Shown here in pieces: positions 34,801 through 49,200 of a stretch of DNA of 64,000 bases. Source of the stretch: Psococerastis gibbosa (Eukaryota; Arthropoda; Insecta; Psocodea; Psocidae); NCBI GenBank assembly GCA_963971405.1, contig OZ020487.1, positions 10,637,344 to 10,701,343 on the forward strand, written 5' to 3'. Positions within the stretch are counted from its first letter, which is position 1. The number at the start of each line of letters is the position of its first letter. The position numbers were made by a program, and so were the translations under genes. The notes under the pieces were generated by a model. The model saw only the letters and a program-made list of their open reading frames with translations, was not told where the DNA came from and searched no databases.

Positions 34801-35543
34801 TTCTATAGCAACCTGTATTGGTGTCATGACTAAAATTAATTAATATCCAATTAGGTTTAATAAGACCGAAAAACAGATGAAAAACAATTCCACAGCCTAA
34901 AATTTGTAATGGACATGAATGGCTTACATGTCCATAAAAGCAATTGAAATGAGGGTTTGAAACGAGTATTTAAAATGTTTTCCAACATCCACCCTCTTCC
35001 CTCTCACTAACTCGCCTTTTTTCCATTCCTCCTCCTTCTTTAATTCTTAACTATCGTTCCATTCACGTTAGCATGATGTGTGATGCCTCATTGGACAGCT
35101 CTCTACTTGACGATTGATTTGACATCCATGACACCCCACAATACATAATTTACAGAAGCAGTGACGGCGAGGCCCGAAGGACCGAGCTGCGTTTGGTCCG
35201 AGTTTCCTACGGTTCTCCTCCGTATTTAAGTAAACTTTCACTGCGTTCCATCTTCACCCCCATGTAATTTCTTAGTAAAAAGTGGCAACTATAGCCAATA
35301 AGCGTCCTCCCCCCCCCCAAACACGCCTTTTTCAATTCTTCTTCCTTCTTTAACTCATAACTCCCGTACCATTCATGATACAATCGTGTGTGATAGCTCA
35401 TTGGAAAGCTCTCGACGCGAGGATTCATTTGACACCCATGACGATACCCACCATGATCAGTGCCCATGAGCAGTGACCGCGAGGCCGAAGGCCGAGCTGC
35501 CGCCCGCGGCAGGCGCAAGTGTAGGAGCCATGTGGGGCCCGTA
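28835..35543 (+). repeat. Satellite unit 3 (6.7 kb)
   Basis: The head (28835-29504) is of the 'alpha' type, like unit 1 and not like its neighbours. From about 29505 onward it follows unit 4 at an exact offset of 6819. It carries a 15-bp duplication (CCCAAATTTTCGAAC near 30965), a roughly 46-bp duplication near 31918-31990, a 307-bp deletion at 32399 and a roughly 290-bp deletion at 33829. The terminal hairpin is cut after its loop. Confidence 0.9.
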
Positions 35544-38500
35544 CCTACGACCACTCACTCATCAATAACTGCGAGGGCGCAGCCCGAGCTGCCGCTCGAC
35601 AAATGGTCTTAAAAGATAGATAGGACCAAGTCGAGTGGGGGAAAAATAGAATCATCCCAATCGGGCCAAAATTGGCCCAGTTATGACATTTTTCCCCAAC
35701 CTTTTTCCCCCCTGCAATTGCCGCTCGACAAATGGTCTTAAAAGATAGATAGGACTAAGTCGAGTGGGGGAAAAATAGAATCATCCCAATCGGGCCAAAA
35801 TTGGCCCAGTTATGACATTTTTCCCCAACCCCTGCAAAATTGCCAAAAAAAGTGCACATTTTACATTGGTTTTCCTATGCTGCGGAAAACGCGATAAAAA
35901 AAAATTGAGATCCGCTGCGGCCAAAATGGCTTCGTAGCGCTATTCGGCCAACCTTTCCCCAACTTTCCCCCCAGGTCTCATACCTATGTAAAATCTGACG
36001 GCTTCCAGATAATTAGCAAAGTGAAAAAGGGCAAAAATGCGAAAAAATGCCCATTTTCGACGAAAAAACGCGTTTTTCGGGGACGATTTTCGCGGGAAAA
36101 AAATTGATTAAAAAAATTTAAAACCACTTTGCTACTTTCCACTATCCTTGCTCTTCTCAACTGTGTAACCTATATTGCTGTCAGTCTACCACTTTCCCCA
36201 CAGCTAGGTATGTAAGGGGGGAGTGCAAGAGGCCTACATGCGGGAAAAGGGTATACCCTGCTGTGCATGCTTTGAGATAAAAAATTCCACAGCCTGCAAT
36301 TTTTAACCGACATGAATAGTTAAGGGGTCGTTAAAGGCACTATAAATAGGGGTTGCATCCGAGTATACTAGGGGTGGTTCCATCATCCCCCCTCCCCCTT
36401 TAAAATCGGGTCAAACACGAAATTTCACGCGAAATTCTCAAAAATTTTCCCGTTTTCGATAATTTCGAAAAATCTACCCTTATTTTAGGGGTGCAAATGT
36501 TTTTTAAATTTGCAGTTTCGCATGTTGTTTACTAATGTAAACAAGTTATCAACAAATCATCCAATTTAGACCTACCATTTCGGCTACAGTGTGGATAGTT
36601 TCAAGTTTCACGTTAAAAATGGCCAATGTTTTGCTTCCTATTTCTATTATATGCATTTTATATGGATAAAATGTATCACATATTGTACTACTGTACCGGT
36701 TTAATGTCATTAACGTACAATATCAACATATTTTCCCAATTTAGGAACCCAAATTTTCGAATATATGTGTATTATAATGGCATGTTTCATGTCCACTTTC
36801 GGTGCTTTACATACTCCATGGATCATGTTGCGTTTAGTGGACGTTTTTATCTTTTACTATCTTATCTTATACTATATGGTATCCAAAAAGGTCAAATAAC
36901 TCTATATACATTACGTATTTTTCCAGCTATTTCAATGCCGCCAAGTGATAGAAAAATGACTATTTTCCTCATTCTCGGCATATTAATTTTTTTGCACCCA
37001 CAATTACCAGGACTTAACTACGGAAGTATTTGCATAATGTTTAATTAAGTATCTGTAGCAATGCTATGGTAATTTAAGCCACCCACAATGCTTTCAATAC
37101 CGTAAAATAAATTCATTTTCAATTTTGGTGTATGAAGACCATAAAAGAGTTAAAAAATTATATACTCTGTAATATCCAAGTAGGACCAACAATTATAGCT
37201 TCATTATAAGCGGCACACATACAGCTATTTAGCAAATACAAACACATGACTTCTTCCTCCCCCCTTCCCCCTAAAATTTCGGTCGAGACACATAAAAACT
37301 CAAGGAATTCTCCCGTTTCAGCAGTTACAAATATTCCACTGTCTGCAGTTTTCAATACGCGAGGATGTTTAATGTGTCGTTGAATGCAGTATGAATGATG
37401 CTTTCAAGGGCGTATACAAGGGATGTTTTCATCATCCCCCCTCCCCCTGTAAAATCGGGTCAAACACGAAATTTCCTGAAAATATTCCCGTTTTTGATAA
37501 TTTCAAAAAATCTACCTTCTTTTTCGTGGTCAAAATGTATCGTAAATTTGCAGTTTCGCATGTTGTTTACTAACGTCAACAAACAATCAACAAATCATCC
37601 AATTTAGGCCTACCATTTCGGGTACATTGTGGATATCATCATGTTTTTATATTAAAAATGGCCTATGTTTTGCTTCCTATTTCTATAATATGCATTTTAT
37701 ATGAATAAAATGTATCAAACATTATACTACTGTACCGGTTTAATGTAATTATCGTACATTATCCACATATTTTCCCAATTTTAGAACCCAAATTTTCGAA
37801 CCCAAATTTTCGAATACATGTGTATTTTGATGGCATGTTTCATGTCCACTTTCGGTGCTTTACATACTCCATGGTTAATGTTGCGTTTAGTAGACTTTTT
37901 ATCTTTTATTATCTTATCTTAGACAATAGGCTATCCGAAAAAGGTTAATAATCCCATATACAATACTTATTCTTCGAGCTATTTCAATGCCGCCAAGTGA
38001 TAGATAAATGACTATTTTCTGTATTCTCGGCATATTAATTTTTTTGCACCCGCAATTACCAGGATTTACCTACGGAAGCACTAGCTTAGTGTTTACTATA
38101 GTATCTTTAGCAATGCTAAGGTAATTTCAGCAACCCACATTGCTTTCAAGTAAATTTCAAGTAAATTTGCAGTTTCACATACTGTTTACATATGTAAACA
38201 AAAAATCAACAAATGTTCCAATTTACGCCTACCATTTTGGCTACAGTGTGGATATCTTCAAGTTTCACGTTGAAAATGGCATATATTTGGCTTCCTATAT
38301 CTATAATATGTAATTAATATGGATAAAACCTATCATTCATTATACTACTGTATCAGATTCATGTAATTAACGTACAATATCAACATATTTTCGCAATGTA
38401 AAATCCCAAAATTGCGTATATTTGTGTCTTTTTAGGGCATGTTTCATGTCCACTTTCGGTGGTTTACATTCTCTATGGTTTATGTTGAGTTTAGTAGACT

Positions 38501-41500
38501 TTTTATCTTTTATTATCTTATATAATAGGCTATCCTAAAAAGGTAAATAATCCCATATACAATACGTATTCTTCCAGCTATTTCAATGCCGCCAAGTGAT
38601 AGACAAATGGCTATTTTCCGGTTTTTCGGCATATTAATTTTTTTGCACCCTTCTTTCCCTAGAATTACCAACGGAAACAGTTTAATATTAACTATAGTAT
38701 CTATAGCAATGTCAAGCTAATTTAGGCCACCTATTATGCTTTCAAAACCGAAAATATAATATAATTAATGTTCTATTTCGGATGCTTTCAAAACCGAAAA
38801 TATAATATAATATATGTTCTATTTCGGTGTATATAGACCAAGAAAGAGTTAAAAAATTACACAGTCTGTAATATCCAACTTAGGCCAACGGTTATTTTAA
38901 GCGGCTTAGTTACAAGTTTTAAACGATTACAAACACATAACTACTTTCGACCCCCTTCCCCCTGAAAATTCGGTCAAAACACAAAATTTCATGAAAAGGT
39001 CGGGGGAATCTCCCGTTCGATTTTGGTATTTATTTTCACCGTGGCTTATGTTGTATTTTGTAGATGTTTTTTTCACACATGATGTGGTACCATATACTGG
39101 AGTAAATCAAAAAAAGTTTAAAAACCCCCACATACAATACGTATTCTTCAAGCTATTTCAATGCAGCTATGTGGTAGATAAATAAATATTTTCCGGTTTC
39201 TCGGCATATTAATTTTTTCAGTTCAATTTTGGTATTTCTTGACTCCGTGGGTTATGTTGTCAATTGTTGATGTCGTTGGCATACAATATTTTAGTTAATA
39301 CAATAGGCAATCCAAGAAGGACAAATAACCCCACATACAATACGTTGTCTTCCAGCTATTTCAATGCCGCCGTATGATAGAATAATAACTATTTTCCGAA
39401 TCTCGGCATATTAACTTTTTGTGCACCCTTAAATACCTGAAATTGCTAACAAATACGGTTACTAAATGTTAAGCGAAGTATCTATAGCAATGATGAGTCG
39501 TTTGAAGTCACCCGTCTTACTTTCAGACCCGTAAAAATAATTCATATTCAATTTGGGTGCATTAACCCTAATAAATAGACAAAAAATTATACGGCCTGCA
39601 ATAAACAGGTTAAGCAAACAATTATTCGCTCATTATAAGCAGCAAATATAAAGGTTTGAAACAAATATAAACACATAACATCCAACAACCCCCTTCCTCC
39701 AGAAAATTCGACCAAAACGCAAAATTTCAAGAAAAAGTCAGGGAAATATCTCATTTGATTTAATTTTTTATTTACTCCGTGGTTTATGTTGTGTTATGTC
39801 GATGGTTATATCACACATTACTTTATAAGGTCAAATAGGCCCATATACAATATGCATTCTTCGGGCTATTTCAATGCCGCTACTTAATAGAAAAATGACT
39901 ATTTTCCGGTTTTTCGGTAGATTAATTTTTTTGCAGCCATAACAAAAACTATATTGGTTAATGTTTGGCAAAATATCTGTAGCAACGATGATGAGTCATT
40001 TTAAGTAATTCTGCTTACTTTGAAAACCCTAAAAATAATTAATATTCAATTTAGGTGTATTAACACGAATAAACAGACAAAAATATATACAGCCACCCAC
40101 ATTGCGTTTAGTAGACGTTTTTATCTTTTATTATCTTAGCTTATACTATAAACTAACCAAAAAAGTCAAATAACCCCAAATACACTACGTATTCTTCGAG
40201 CTATTTCAATTTCAATAGATAAATGACTATTTTCTGTATTCTCGAACATCAATTTTTTTTTTGCACCCTCTTTTCCCTAGAATAACCAACGGAAACTGTT
40301 GCTTAATGTTAACTATTGTATCTATAGCAGTGTCAAACTAATTTAGGCCACCTATTTTGCTTTTCAACAGTAAAAAGTATAAATGTTCAATTTCGGTGTA
40401 TATAGACGAAAAAAGAGTTAAAAAATAATTCAGCCTGTAATATCCAACTTAGGGCAACACGGTTACTGCCTCATTATAAGCGGCTTAAATACAGGTTTTA
40501 AACAAATGCAGACATATAACTACTTTCAACCCCCTTCCCCCTGAAAATTCGGTCAAAACCCAAAATTTCATGAAAAGGTCGGGGAAATCTCCCGTTTGAT
40601 ATTGGTATTTATTTACTCCGTGGCTTATGTTGCATTTTGTAGCTGCATTTCGGTGCATATTGACGAAAAAATTGATATTCAATTCGACAGCCTGCAATTT
40701 TCAACCGAAAATAATTTTTTATGTCTCATTAGAAGCAGTATTAATTGTGGCTTCAAAGGAGTATAAACACATATTTTCAAATTCATACCTTCACCCCTAA
40801 AACGGGAGTGGAACACAAAGTGACGCATTTCCGGCAATCCCATTTGAATTGCGTGGGCGGGTTTAAGGCAATTTTTTGATGTAGAAGACCTATCTTAATA
40901 ATTTAAATTATACCCATGTCTTCGTCCATTCTTCCTCTTTCATGGCATGATATGCCTTTTGATAATCAAGCAAGTGTTTTTGGCTTTGAGGGTGTAAAAC
41001 GCCAGGGGGTGCGCACGATTTTCCTCAAGAAAGGCCTCTTTCGGCCGCGTTATTGTCTACCTATATATAAAAAATTAAAATTACTTAAAGGCTTATACGG
41101 GCTTTTTCACGTTTCTTTCCCTTTCCAGCCATATATCATTTAAGTTAATTAGTTAATTAAATTTATGTTAATTTAGGCGTTGTCACGTTAAACTATCGTC
41201 CGTAAACCGCCTTTACAACCGACTTATAGAGACAACCAATTTTTTTTCATCCTTAAATACTGAGAATTGCTATCAAAAACTGTTTAAAGTAGCACACCCC
41301 CTAACCCCTTAAAATTTGGTCCAAACACAAAAGTTAAAGGAAAAGTCGGGGAAATATCCCATTTCATTTCAATTTTTATTTACCCGTGGTTTATGTTGTG
41401 TTATGTAGATTTATATGACATAATATTTTATTTCATACCGTAGGGTATCTAAAAAATCAAATCGGCCCATTTTACAATATCTATTCTTAGTGCTGTTTCA

Positions 41501-42362
41501 ATGCAGCAAATGAGATATTTTCCATATTTTTTACATACGGAATTATAATTTTTTCAACCATTTCATCCCAGGATACTGCTTTTGAAAGCTTGGCATACTA
41601 TCATTGGCATTGCTAAGAATTCTATAGCAACCTGTATTGGTGTCATGACTAAAATTAATTAATATCCAATTAGGTTTAATAAGACCGAAAAACAGATGAA
41701 AAACAATTCCACAGCCTAAAATTTGTAATGGACATGAATGGCTTACATGTCCATAAAAGCAATTGAAATGAGGGTTTGAAACGAGTATTTAAAATGTTTT
41801 CCAACATCCACCCTCTTCCCTCTCACTAACTCGCCTTTTTTCCATTCCTCCTCCTTCTTTAATTCTTAACTATCGTTCCATTCACGTTAGCATGATGTGT
41901 GATGCCTCATTGGACAGCTCTCTACTTGACGATTGATTTGACATCCATGACACCCCACAATACATAATTTACAGAAGCAGTGACGGCGAGGCCCGAAGGA
42001 CCGAGCTGCGTTTGGTCCGAGTTTCCTACGGTTCTCCTCCGTATTTAAGTAAACTTTCACTGCGTTCCATCTTCACCCCCATGTAATTTCTTAGTAAAAA
42101 GTGGCAACTATAGCCAATAAGCGTCCTCCCCCCCCCCAAACACGCCTTTTTCAATTCTTCTTCCTTCTTTAACTCATAACTCCCGTACCATTCATGATAC
42201 AATCGTGTGTGATAGCTCATTGGAAAGCTCTCGACGCGAGGATTCATTTGACACCCATGACGATACCCACCATGATCAGTGCCCATGAGCAGTGACCGCG
42301 AGGCCGAAGGCCGAGCTGCCGCCCGCGGCAGGCGCAAGTGTAGGAGCCATGTGGGGCCCGTA
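35544..42362 (+). repeat. Satellite unit 4 (6,819 bp)
   Basis: The head has a 129-bp internal tandem duplication (copies starting at 35591 and 35720), whose second copy carries GGACTAAG and the first GGACCAAG. The body is nearly identical to unit 3, with the same deletions and duplications. The junction to unit 5 again lacks the right half of the terminal hairpin. Confidence 0.9.
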
Positions 42363-43293
42363 CCTACGACCACTCACTCATCAATAACTGCGAGGGCGCA
42401 GCCCGAGCTGCCGCTCGACAAATGGTCTTAAAAGATAGATAGGACCAAGTCGAGTGGGGGAAAAATAGAATCATCCCAATCGGGCCAAAATTGGCCCAGT
42501 TATGACATTTTTCCCCAACCTTTTTCCCCCCTGCAATTGCCGCTCGACAAATGGTCTTAAAAGATAGATAGGACTAAGTCGAGTGGGGGAAAAATAGAAT
42601 CATCCCAATCGGGCCAAAATTGGCCCAGTTATGACATTTTTCCCCAACCCCTGCAAAATTGCCAAAAAAAGTGCACATTTTACATTGGTTTTCCTATGCT
42701 GCGGAAAACGCGATAAAAAAAAATTGAGATCCGCTGCGGCCAAAATGGCTTCGTAGCGCTATTCGGCCAACCTTTCCCCAACTTTCCCCCCAGGTCTCAT
42801 ACCTATGTAAAATCTGACGGCTTCCAGATAATTAGCAAAGTGAAAAAGGGCAAAAATGCGAAAAAATGCCCATTTTCGACGAAAAAACGCGTTTTTCGGG
42901 GACGATTTTCGCGGGAAAAAAATTGATTAAAAAAATTTAAAACCACTTTGCTACTTTCCACTATCCTTGCTCTTCTCAACTGTGTAACCTATATTGCTGT
43001 CAGTCTACCACTTTCCCCACAGCTAGGTATGTAAGGGGGGAGTGCAAGAGGCCTACATGCGGGAAAAGGGTATACCCTGCTGTGCATGCTTTGAGATAAA
43101 AAATTCCACAGCCTGCAATTTTTAACCGACATGAATAGTTAAGGGGTCGTTAAAGGCACTATAAATAGGGGTTGCATCCGAGTATACTAGGGGTGGTTCC
43201 ATCATCCCCCCTCCCCCTTTAAAATCGGGTCAAACACGAAATTTCACGCGAAATTCTCAAAAATTTTCCCGTTTTCGATAATTTCGAAAAATC
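42298..43293 (+). repeat. 996-bp segment, first copy
   Basis: It contains the last 65 bases of unit 4 (from GCGAGGCCGAAGG to the GGGCCCGTA junction) and the first 931 bases of unit 5. It is repeated at 43294-44289 with the same length and no difference in the parts I compared. Confidence 0.9.
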
Positions 43294-46200
43294 GCGAGGC
43301 CGAAGGCCGAGCTGCCGCCCGCGGCAGGCGCAAGTGTAGGAGCCATGTGGGGCCCGTACCTACGACCACTCACTCATCAATAACTGCGAGGGCGCAGCCC
43401 GAGCTGCCGCTCGACAAATGGTCTTAAAAGATAGATAGGACCAAGTCGAGTGGGGGAAAAATAGAATCATCCCAATCGGGCCAAAATTGGCCCAGTTATG
43501 ACATTTTTCCCCAACCTTTTTCCCCCCTGCAATTGCCGCTCGACAAATGGTCTTAAAAGATAGATAGGACTAAGTCGAGTGGGGGAAAAATAGAATCATC
43601 CCAATCGGGCCAAAATTGGCCCAGTTATGACATTTTTCCCCAACCCCTGCAAAATTGCCAAAAAAAGTGCACATTTTACATTGGTTTTCCTATGCTGCGG
43701 AAAACGCGATAAAAAAAAATTGAGATCCGCTGCGGCCAAAATGGCTTCGTAGCGCTATTCGGCCAACCTTTCCCCAACTTTCCCCCCAGGTCTCATACCT
43801 ATGTAAAATCTGACGGCTTCCAGATAATTAGCAAAGTGAAAAAGGGCAAAAATGCGAAAAAATGCCCATTTTCGACGAAAAAACGCGTTTTTCGGGGACG
43901 ATTTTCGCGGGAAAAAAATTGATTAAAAAAATTTAAAACCACTTTGCTACTTTCCACTATCCTTGCTCTTCTCAACTGTGTAACCTATATTGCTGTCAGT
44001 CTACCACTTTCCCCACAGCTAGGTATGTAAGGGGGGAGTGCAAGAGGCCTACATGCGGGAAAAGGGTATACCCTGCTGTGCATGCTTTGAGATAAAAAAT
44101 TCCACAGCCTGCAATTTTTAACCGACATGAATAGTTAAGGGGTCGTTAAAGGCACTATAAATAGGGGTTGCATCCGAGTATACTAGGGGTGGTTCCATCA
44201 TCCCCCCTCCCCCTTTAAAATCGGGTCAAACACGAAATTTCACGCGAAATTCTCAAAAATTTTCCCGTTTTCGATAATTTCGAAAAATCTACCCTTATTT
44301 TAGGGGTGCAAATGTTTTTTAAATTTGCAGTTTCGCATGTTGTTTACTAATGTAAACAAGTTATCAACAAATCATCCAATTTAGACCTACCATTTCGGCT
44401 ACAGTGTGGATAGTTTCAAGTTTCACGTTAAAAATGGCCAATGTTTTGCTTCCTATTTCTATTATATGCATTTTATATGGATAAAATGTATCACATATTG
44501 TACTACTGTACCGGTTTAATGTCATTAACGTACAATATCAACATATTTTCCCAATTTAGGAACCCAAATTTTCGAATATATGTGTATTATAATGGCATGT
44601 TTCATGTCCACTTTCGGTGCTTTACATACTCCATGGATCATGTTGCGTTTAGTGGACGTTTTTATCTTTTACTATCTTATCTTATACTATATGGTATCCA
44701 AAAAGGTCAAATAACTCTATATACATTACGTATTTTTCCAGCTATTTCAATGCCGCCAAGTGATAGAAAAATGACTATTTTCCTCATTCTCGGCATATTA
44801 ATTTTTTTGCACCCACAATTACCAGGACTTAACTACGGAAGTATTTGCATAATGTTTAATTAAGTATCTGTAGCAATGCTATGGTAATTTAAGCCACCCA
44901 CAATGCTTTCAATACCGTAAAATAAATTCATTTTCAATTTTGGTGTATGAAGACCATAAAAGAGTTAAAAAATTATATACTCTGTAATATCCAAGTAGGA
45001 CCAACAATTATAGCTTCATTATAAGCGGCACACATACAGCTATTTAGCAAATACAAACACATGACTTCTTCCTCCCCCCTTCCCCCTAAAATTTCGGTCG
45101 AGACACATAAAAACTCAAGGAATTCTCCCGTTTCAGCAGTTACAAATATTCCACTGTCTGCAGTTTTCAATACGCGAGGATGTTTAATGTGTCGTTGAAT
45201 GCAGTATGAATGATGCTTTCAAGGGCGTATACAAGGGATGTTTTCATCATCCCCCCTCCCCCTGTAAAATCGGGTCAAACACGAAATTTCCTGAAAATAT
45301 TCCCGTTTTTGATAATTTCAAAAAATCTACCTTCTTTTTCGTGGTCAAAATGTATCGTAAATTTGCAGTTTCGCATGTTGTTTACTAACGTCAACAAACA
45401 ATCAACAAATCATCCAATTTAGGCCTACCATTTCGGGTACATTGTGGATATCATCATGTTTTTATATTAAAAATGGCCTATGTTTTGCTTCCTATTTCTA
45501 TAATATGCATTTTATATGAATAAAATGTATCAAACATTATACTACTGTACCGGTTTAATGTAATTATCGTACATTATCCACATATTTTCCCAATTTTAGA
45601 ACCCAAATTTTCGAACCCAAATTTTCGAATACATGTGTATTTTGATGGCATGTTTCATGTCCACTTTCGGTGCTTTACATACTCCATGGTTAATGTTGCG
45701 TTTAGTAGACTTTTTATCTTTTATTATCTTATCTTAGACAATAGGCTATCCGAAAAAGGTTAATAATCCCATATACAATACTTATTCTTCGAGCTATTTC
45801 AATGCCGCCAAGTGATAGATAAATGACTATTTTCTGTATTCTCGGCATATTAATTTTTTTGCACCCGCAATTACCAGGATTTACCTACGGAAGCACTAGC
45901 TTAGTGTTTACTATAGTATCTTTAGCAATGCTAAGGTAATTTCAGCAACCCACATTGCTTTCAAGTAAATTTCAAGTAAATTTGCAGTTTCACATACTGT
46001 TTACATATGTAAACAAAAAATCAACAAATGTTCCAATTTACGCCTACCATTTTGGCTACAGTGTGGATATCTTCAAGTTTCACGTTGAAAATGGCATATA
46101 TTTGGCTTCCTATATCTATAATATGTAATTAATATGGATAAAACCTATCATTCATTATACTACTGTATCAGATTCATGTAATTAACGTACAATATCAACA

Positions 46201-49200
46201 TATTTTCGCAATGTAAAATCCCAAAATTGCGTATATTTGTGTCTTTTTAGGGCATGTTTCATGTCCACTTTCGGTGGTTTACATTCTCTATGGTTTATGT
46301 TGAGTTTAGTAGACTTTTTATCTTTTATTATCTTATATAATAGGCTATCCTAAAAAGGTAAATAATCCCATATACAATACGTATTCTTCCAGCTATTTCA
46401 ATGCCGCCAAGTGATAGACAAATGGCTATTTTCCGGTTTTTCGGCATATTAATTTTTTTGCACCCTTCTTTCCCTAGAATTACCAACGGAAACAGTTTAA
46501 TATTAACTATAGTATCTATAGCAATGTCAAGCTAATTTAGGCCACCTATTATGCTTTCAAAACCGAAAATATAATATAATTAATGTTCTATTTCGGATGC
46601 TTTCAAAACCGAAAATATAATATAATATATGTTCTATTTCGGTGTATATAGACCAAGAAAGAGTTAAAAAATTACACAGTCTGTAATATCCAACTTAGGC
46701 CAACGGTTATTTTAAGCGGCTTAGTTACAAGTTTTAAACGATTACAAACACATAACTACTTTCGACCCCCTTCCCCCTGAAAATTCGGTCAAAACACAAA
46801 ATTTCATGAAAAGGTCGGGGGAATCTCCCGTTCGATTTTGGTATTTATTTTCACCGTGGCTTATGTTGTATTTTGTAGATGTTTTTTTCACACATGATGT
46901 GGTACCATATACTGGAGTAAATCAAAAAAAGTTTAAAAACCCCCACATACAATACGTATTCTTCAAGCTATTTCAATGCAGCTATGTGGTAGATAAATAA
47001 ATATTTTCCGGTTTCTCGGCATATTAATTTTTTTTCACCACTAAGTCCCAGGAATACTAACAAATACTATTGCTTTATGTATACTATAGTATCTGTAGCA
47101 ATGTTAGGCTAATTAAAGCCACCTATATACTGCTTTCAAGACCGTAAAATTAATTAATATTCAATTTCGGTGCATATTGACGAAAAAATATATAAAAAGC
47201 ATTCAACTTAAGTTACAACTTCATTATAAGCGGCATAAACATAGGTTGGACACGAGTATAAAGACGTAACTTTCAACAACCCCCTTCCCTTTGAAATTCG
47301 GTAAAAAAAAAAAAAATCAAGAACATTTCGGGGAAATCTCCAGTTCAATTTTGGTATTTCTTGACTCCGTGGGTTATGTTGTCAATTGTTGATGTCGTTG
47401 GCATACAATATTTTAGTTAATACAATAGGCAATCCAAGAAGGACAAATAACCCCACATACAATACGTTGTCTTCCAGCTATTTCAATGCCGCCGTATGAT
47501 AGAATAATAACTATTTTCCGAATCTCGGCATATTAACTTTTTGTGCACCCTTAAATACCTGAAATTGCTAACAAATACGGTTACTAAATGTTAAGCGAAG
47601 TATCTATAGCAATGATGAGTCGTTTGAAGTCACCCGTCTTACTTTCAGACCCGTAAAAATAATTCATATTCAATTTGGGTGCATTAACCCTAATAAATAG
47701 ACAAAAAATTATACGGCCTGCAATAAACAGGTTAAGCAAACAATTATTCGCTCATTATAAGCAGCAAATATAAAGGTTTGAAACAAATATAAACACATAA
47801 CATCCAACAACCCCCTTCCTCCAGAAAATTCGACCAAAACGCAAAATTTCAAGAAAAAGTCAGGGAAATATCTCATTTGATTTAATTTTTTATTTACTCC
47901 GTGGTTTATGTTGTGTTATGTCGATGGTTATATCACACATTACTTTATAAGGTCAAATAGGCCCATATACAATATGCATTCTTCGGGCTATTTCAATGCC
48001 GCTACTTAATAGAAAAATGACTATTTTCCGGTTTTTCGGTAGATTAATTTTTTTGCAGCCATAACAAAAACTATATTGGTTAATGTTTGGCAAAATATCT
48101 GTAGCAACGATGATGAGTCATTTTAAGTAATTCTGCTTACTTTGAAAACCCTAAAAATAATTAATATTCAATTTAGGTGTATTAACACGAATAAACAGAC
48201 AAAAATATATACAGCCACCCACATTGCGTTTAGTAGACGTTTTTATCTTTTATTATCTTAGCTTATACTATAAACTAACCAAAAAAGTCAAATAACCCCA
48301 AATACACTACGTATTCTTCGAGCTATTTCAATTTCAATAGATAAATGACTATTTTCTGTATTCTCGAACATCAATTTTTTTTTTGCACCCTCTTTTCCCT
48401 AGAATAACCAACGGAAACTGTTGCTTAATGTTAACTATTGTATCTATAGCAGTGTCAAACTAATTTAGGCCACCTATTTTGCTTTTCAACAGTAAAAAGT
48501 ATAAATGTTCAATTTCGGTGTATATAGACGAAAAAAGAGTTAAAAAATAATTCAGCCTGTAATATCCAACTTAGGGCAACACGGTTACTGCCTCATTATA
48601 AGCGGCTTAAATACAGGTTTTAAACAAATGCAGACATATAACTACTTTCAACCCCCTTCCCCCTGAAAATTCGGTCAAAACCCAAAATTTCATGAAAAGG
48701 TCGGGGAAATCTCCCGTTTGATATTGGTATTTATTTACTCCGTGGCTTATGTTGCATTTTGTAGCTGCATTTCGGTGCATATTGACGAAAAAATTGATAT
48801 TCAATTCGACAGCCTGCAATTTTCAACCGAAAATAATTTTTTATGTCTCATTAGAAGCAGTATTAATTGTGGCTTCAAAGGAGTATAAACACATATTTTC
48901 AAATTCATACCTTCACCCCTAAAACGGGAGTGGAACACAAAGTGACGCATTTCCGGCAATCCCATTTGAATTGCGTGGGCGGGTTTAAGGCAATTTTTTG
49001 ATGTAGAAGACCTATCTTAATAATTTAAATTATACCCATGTCTTCGTCCATTCTTCCTCTTTCATGGCATGATATGCCTTTTGATAATCAAGCAAGTGTT
49101 TTTGGCTTTGAGGGTGTAAAACGCCAGGGGGTGCGCACGATTTTCCTCAAGAAAGGCCTCTTTCGGCCGCGTTATTGTCTACCTATATATAAAAAATTAA

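Noticed and set aside
35207..35554. A 115-codon minus-strand frame rich in Arg and Ala in each unit tail
   Set aside because: It is the read-through of the GC hairpins (GCGAG...GAGCTGC) and C-tract. Its start and length vary between units because of junction deletions, as expected for a chance frame.
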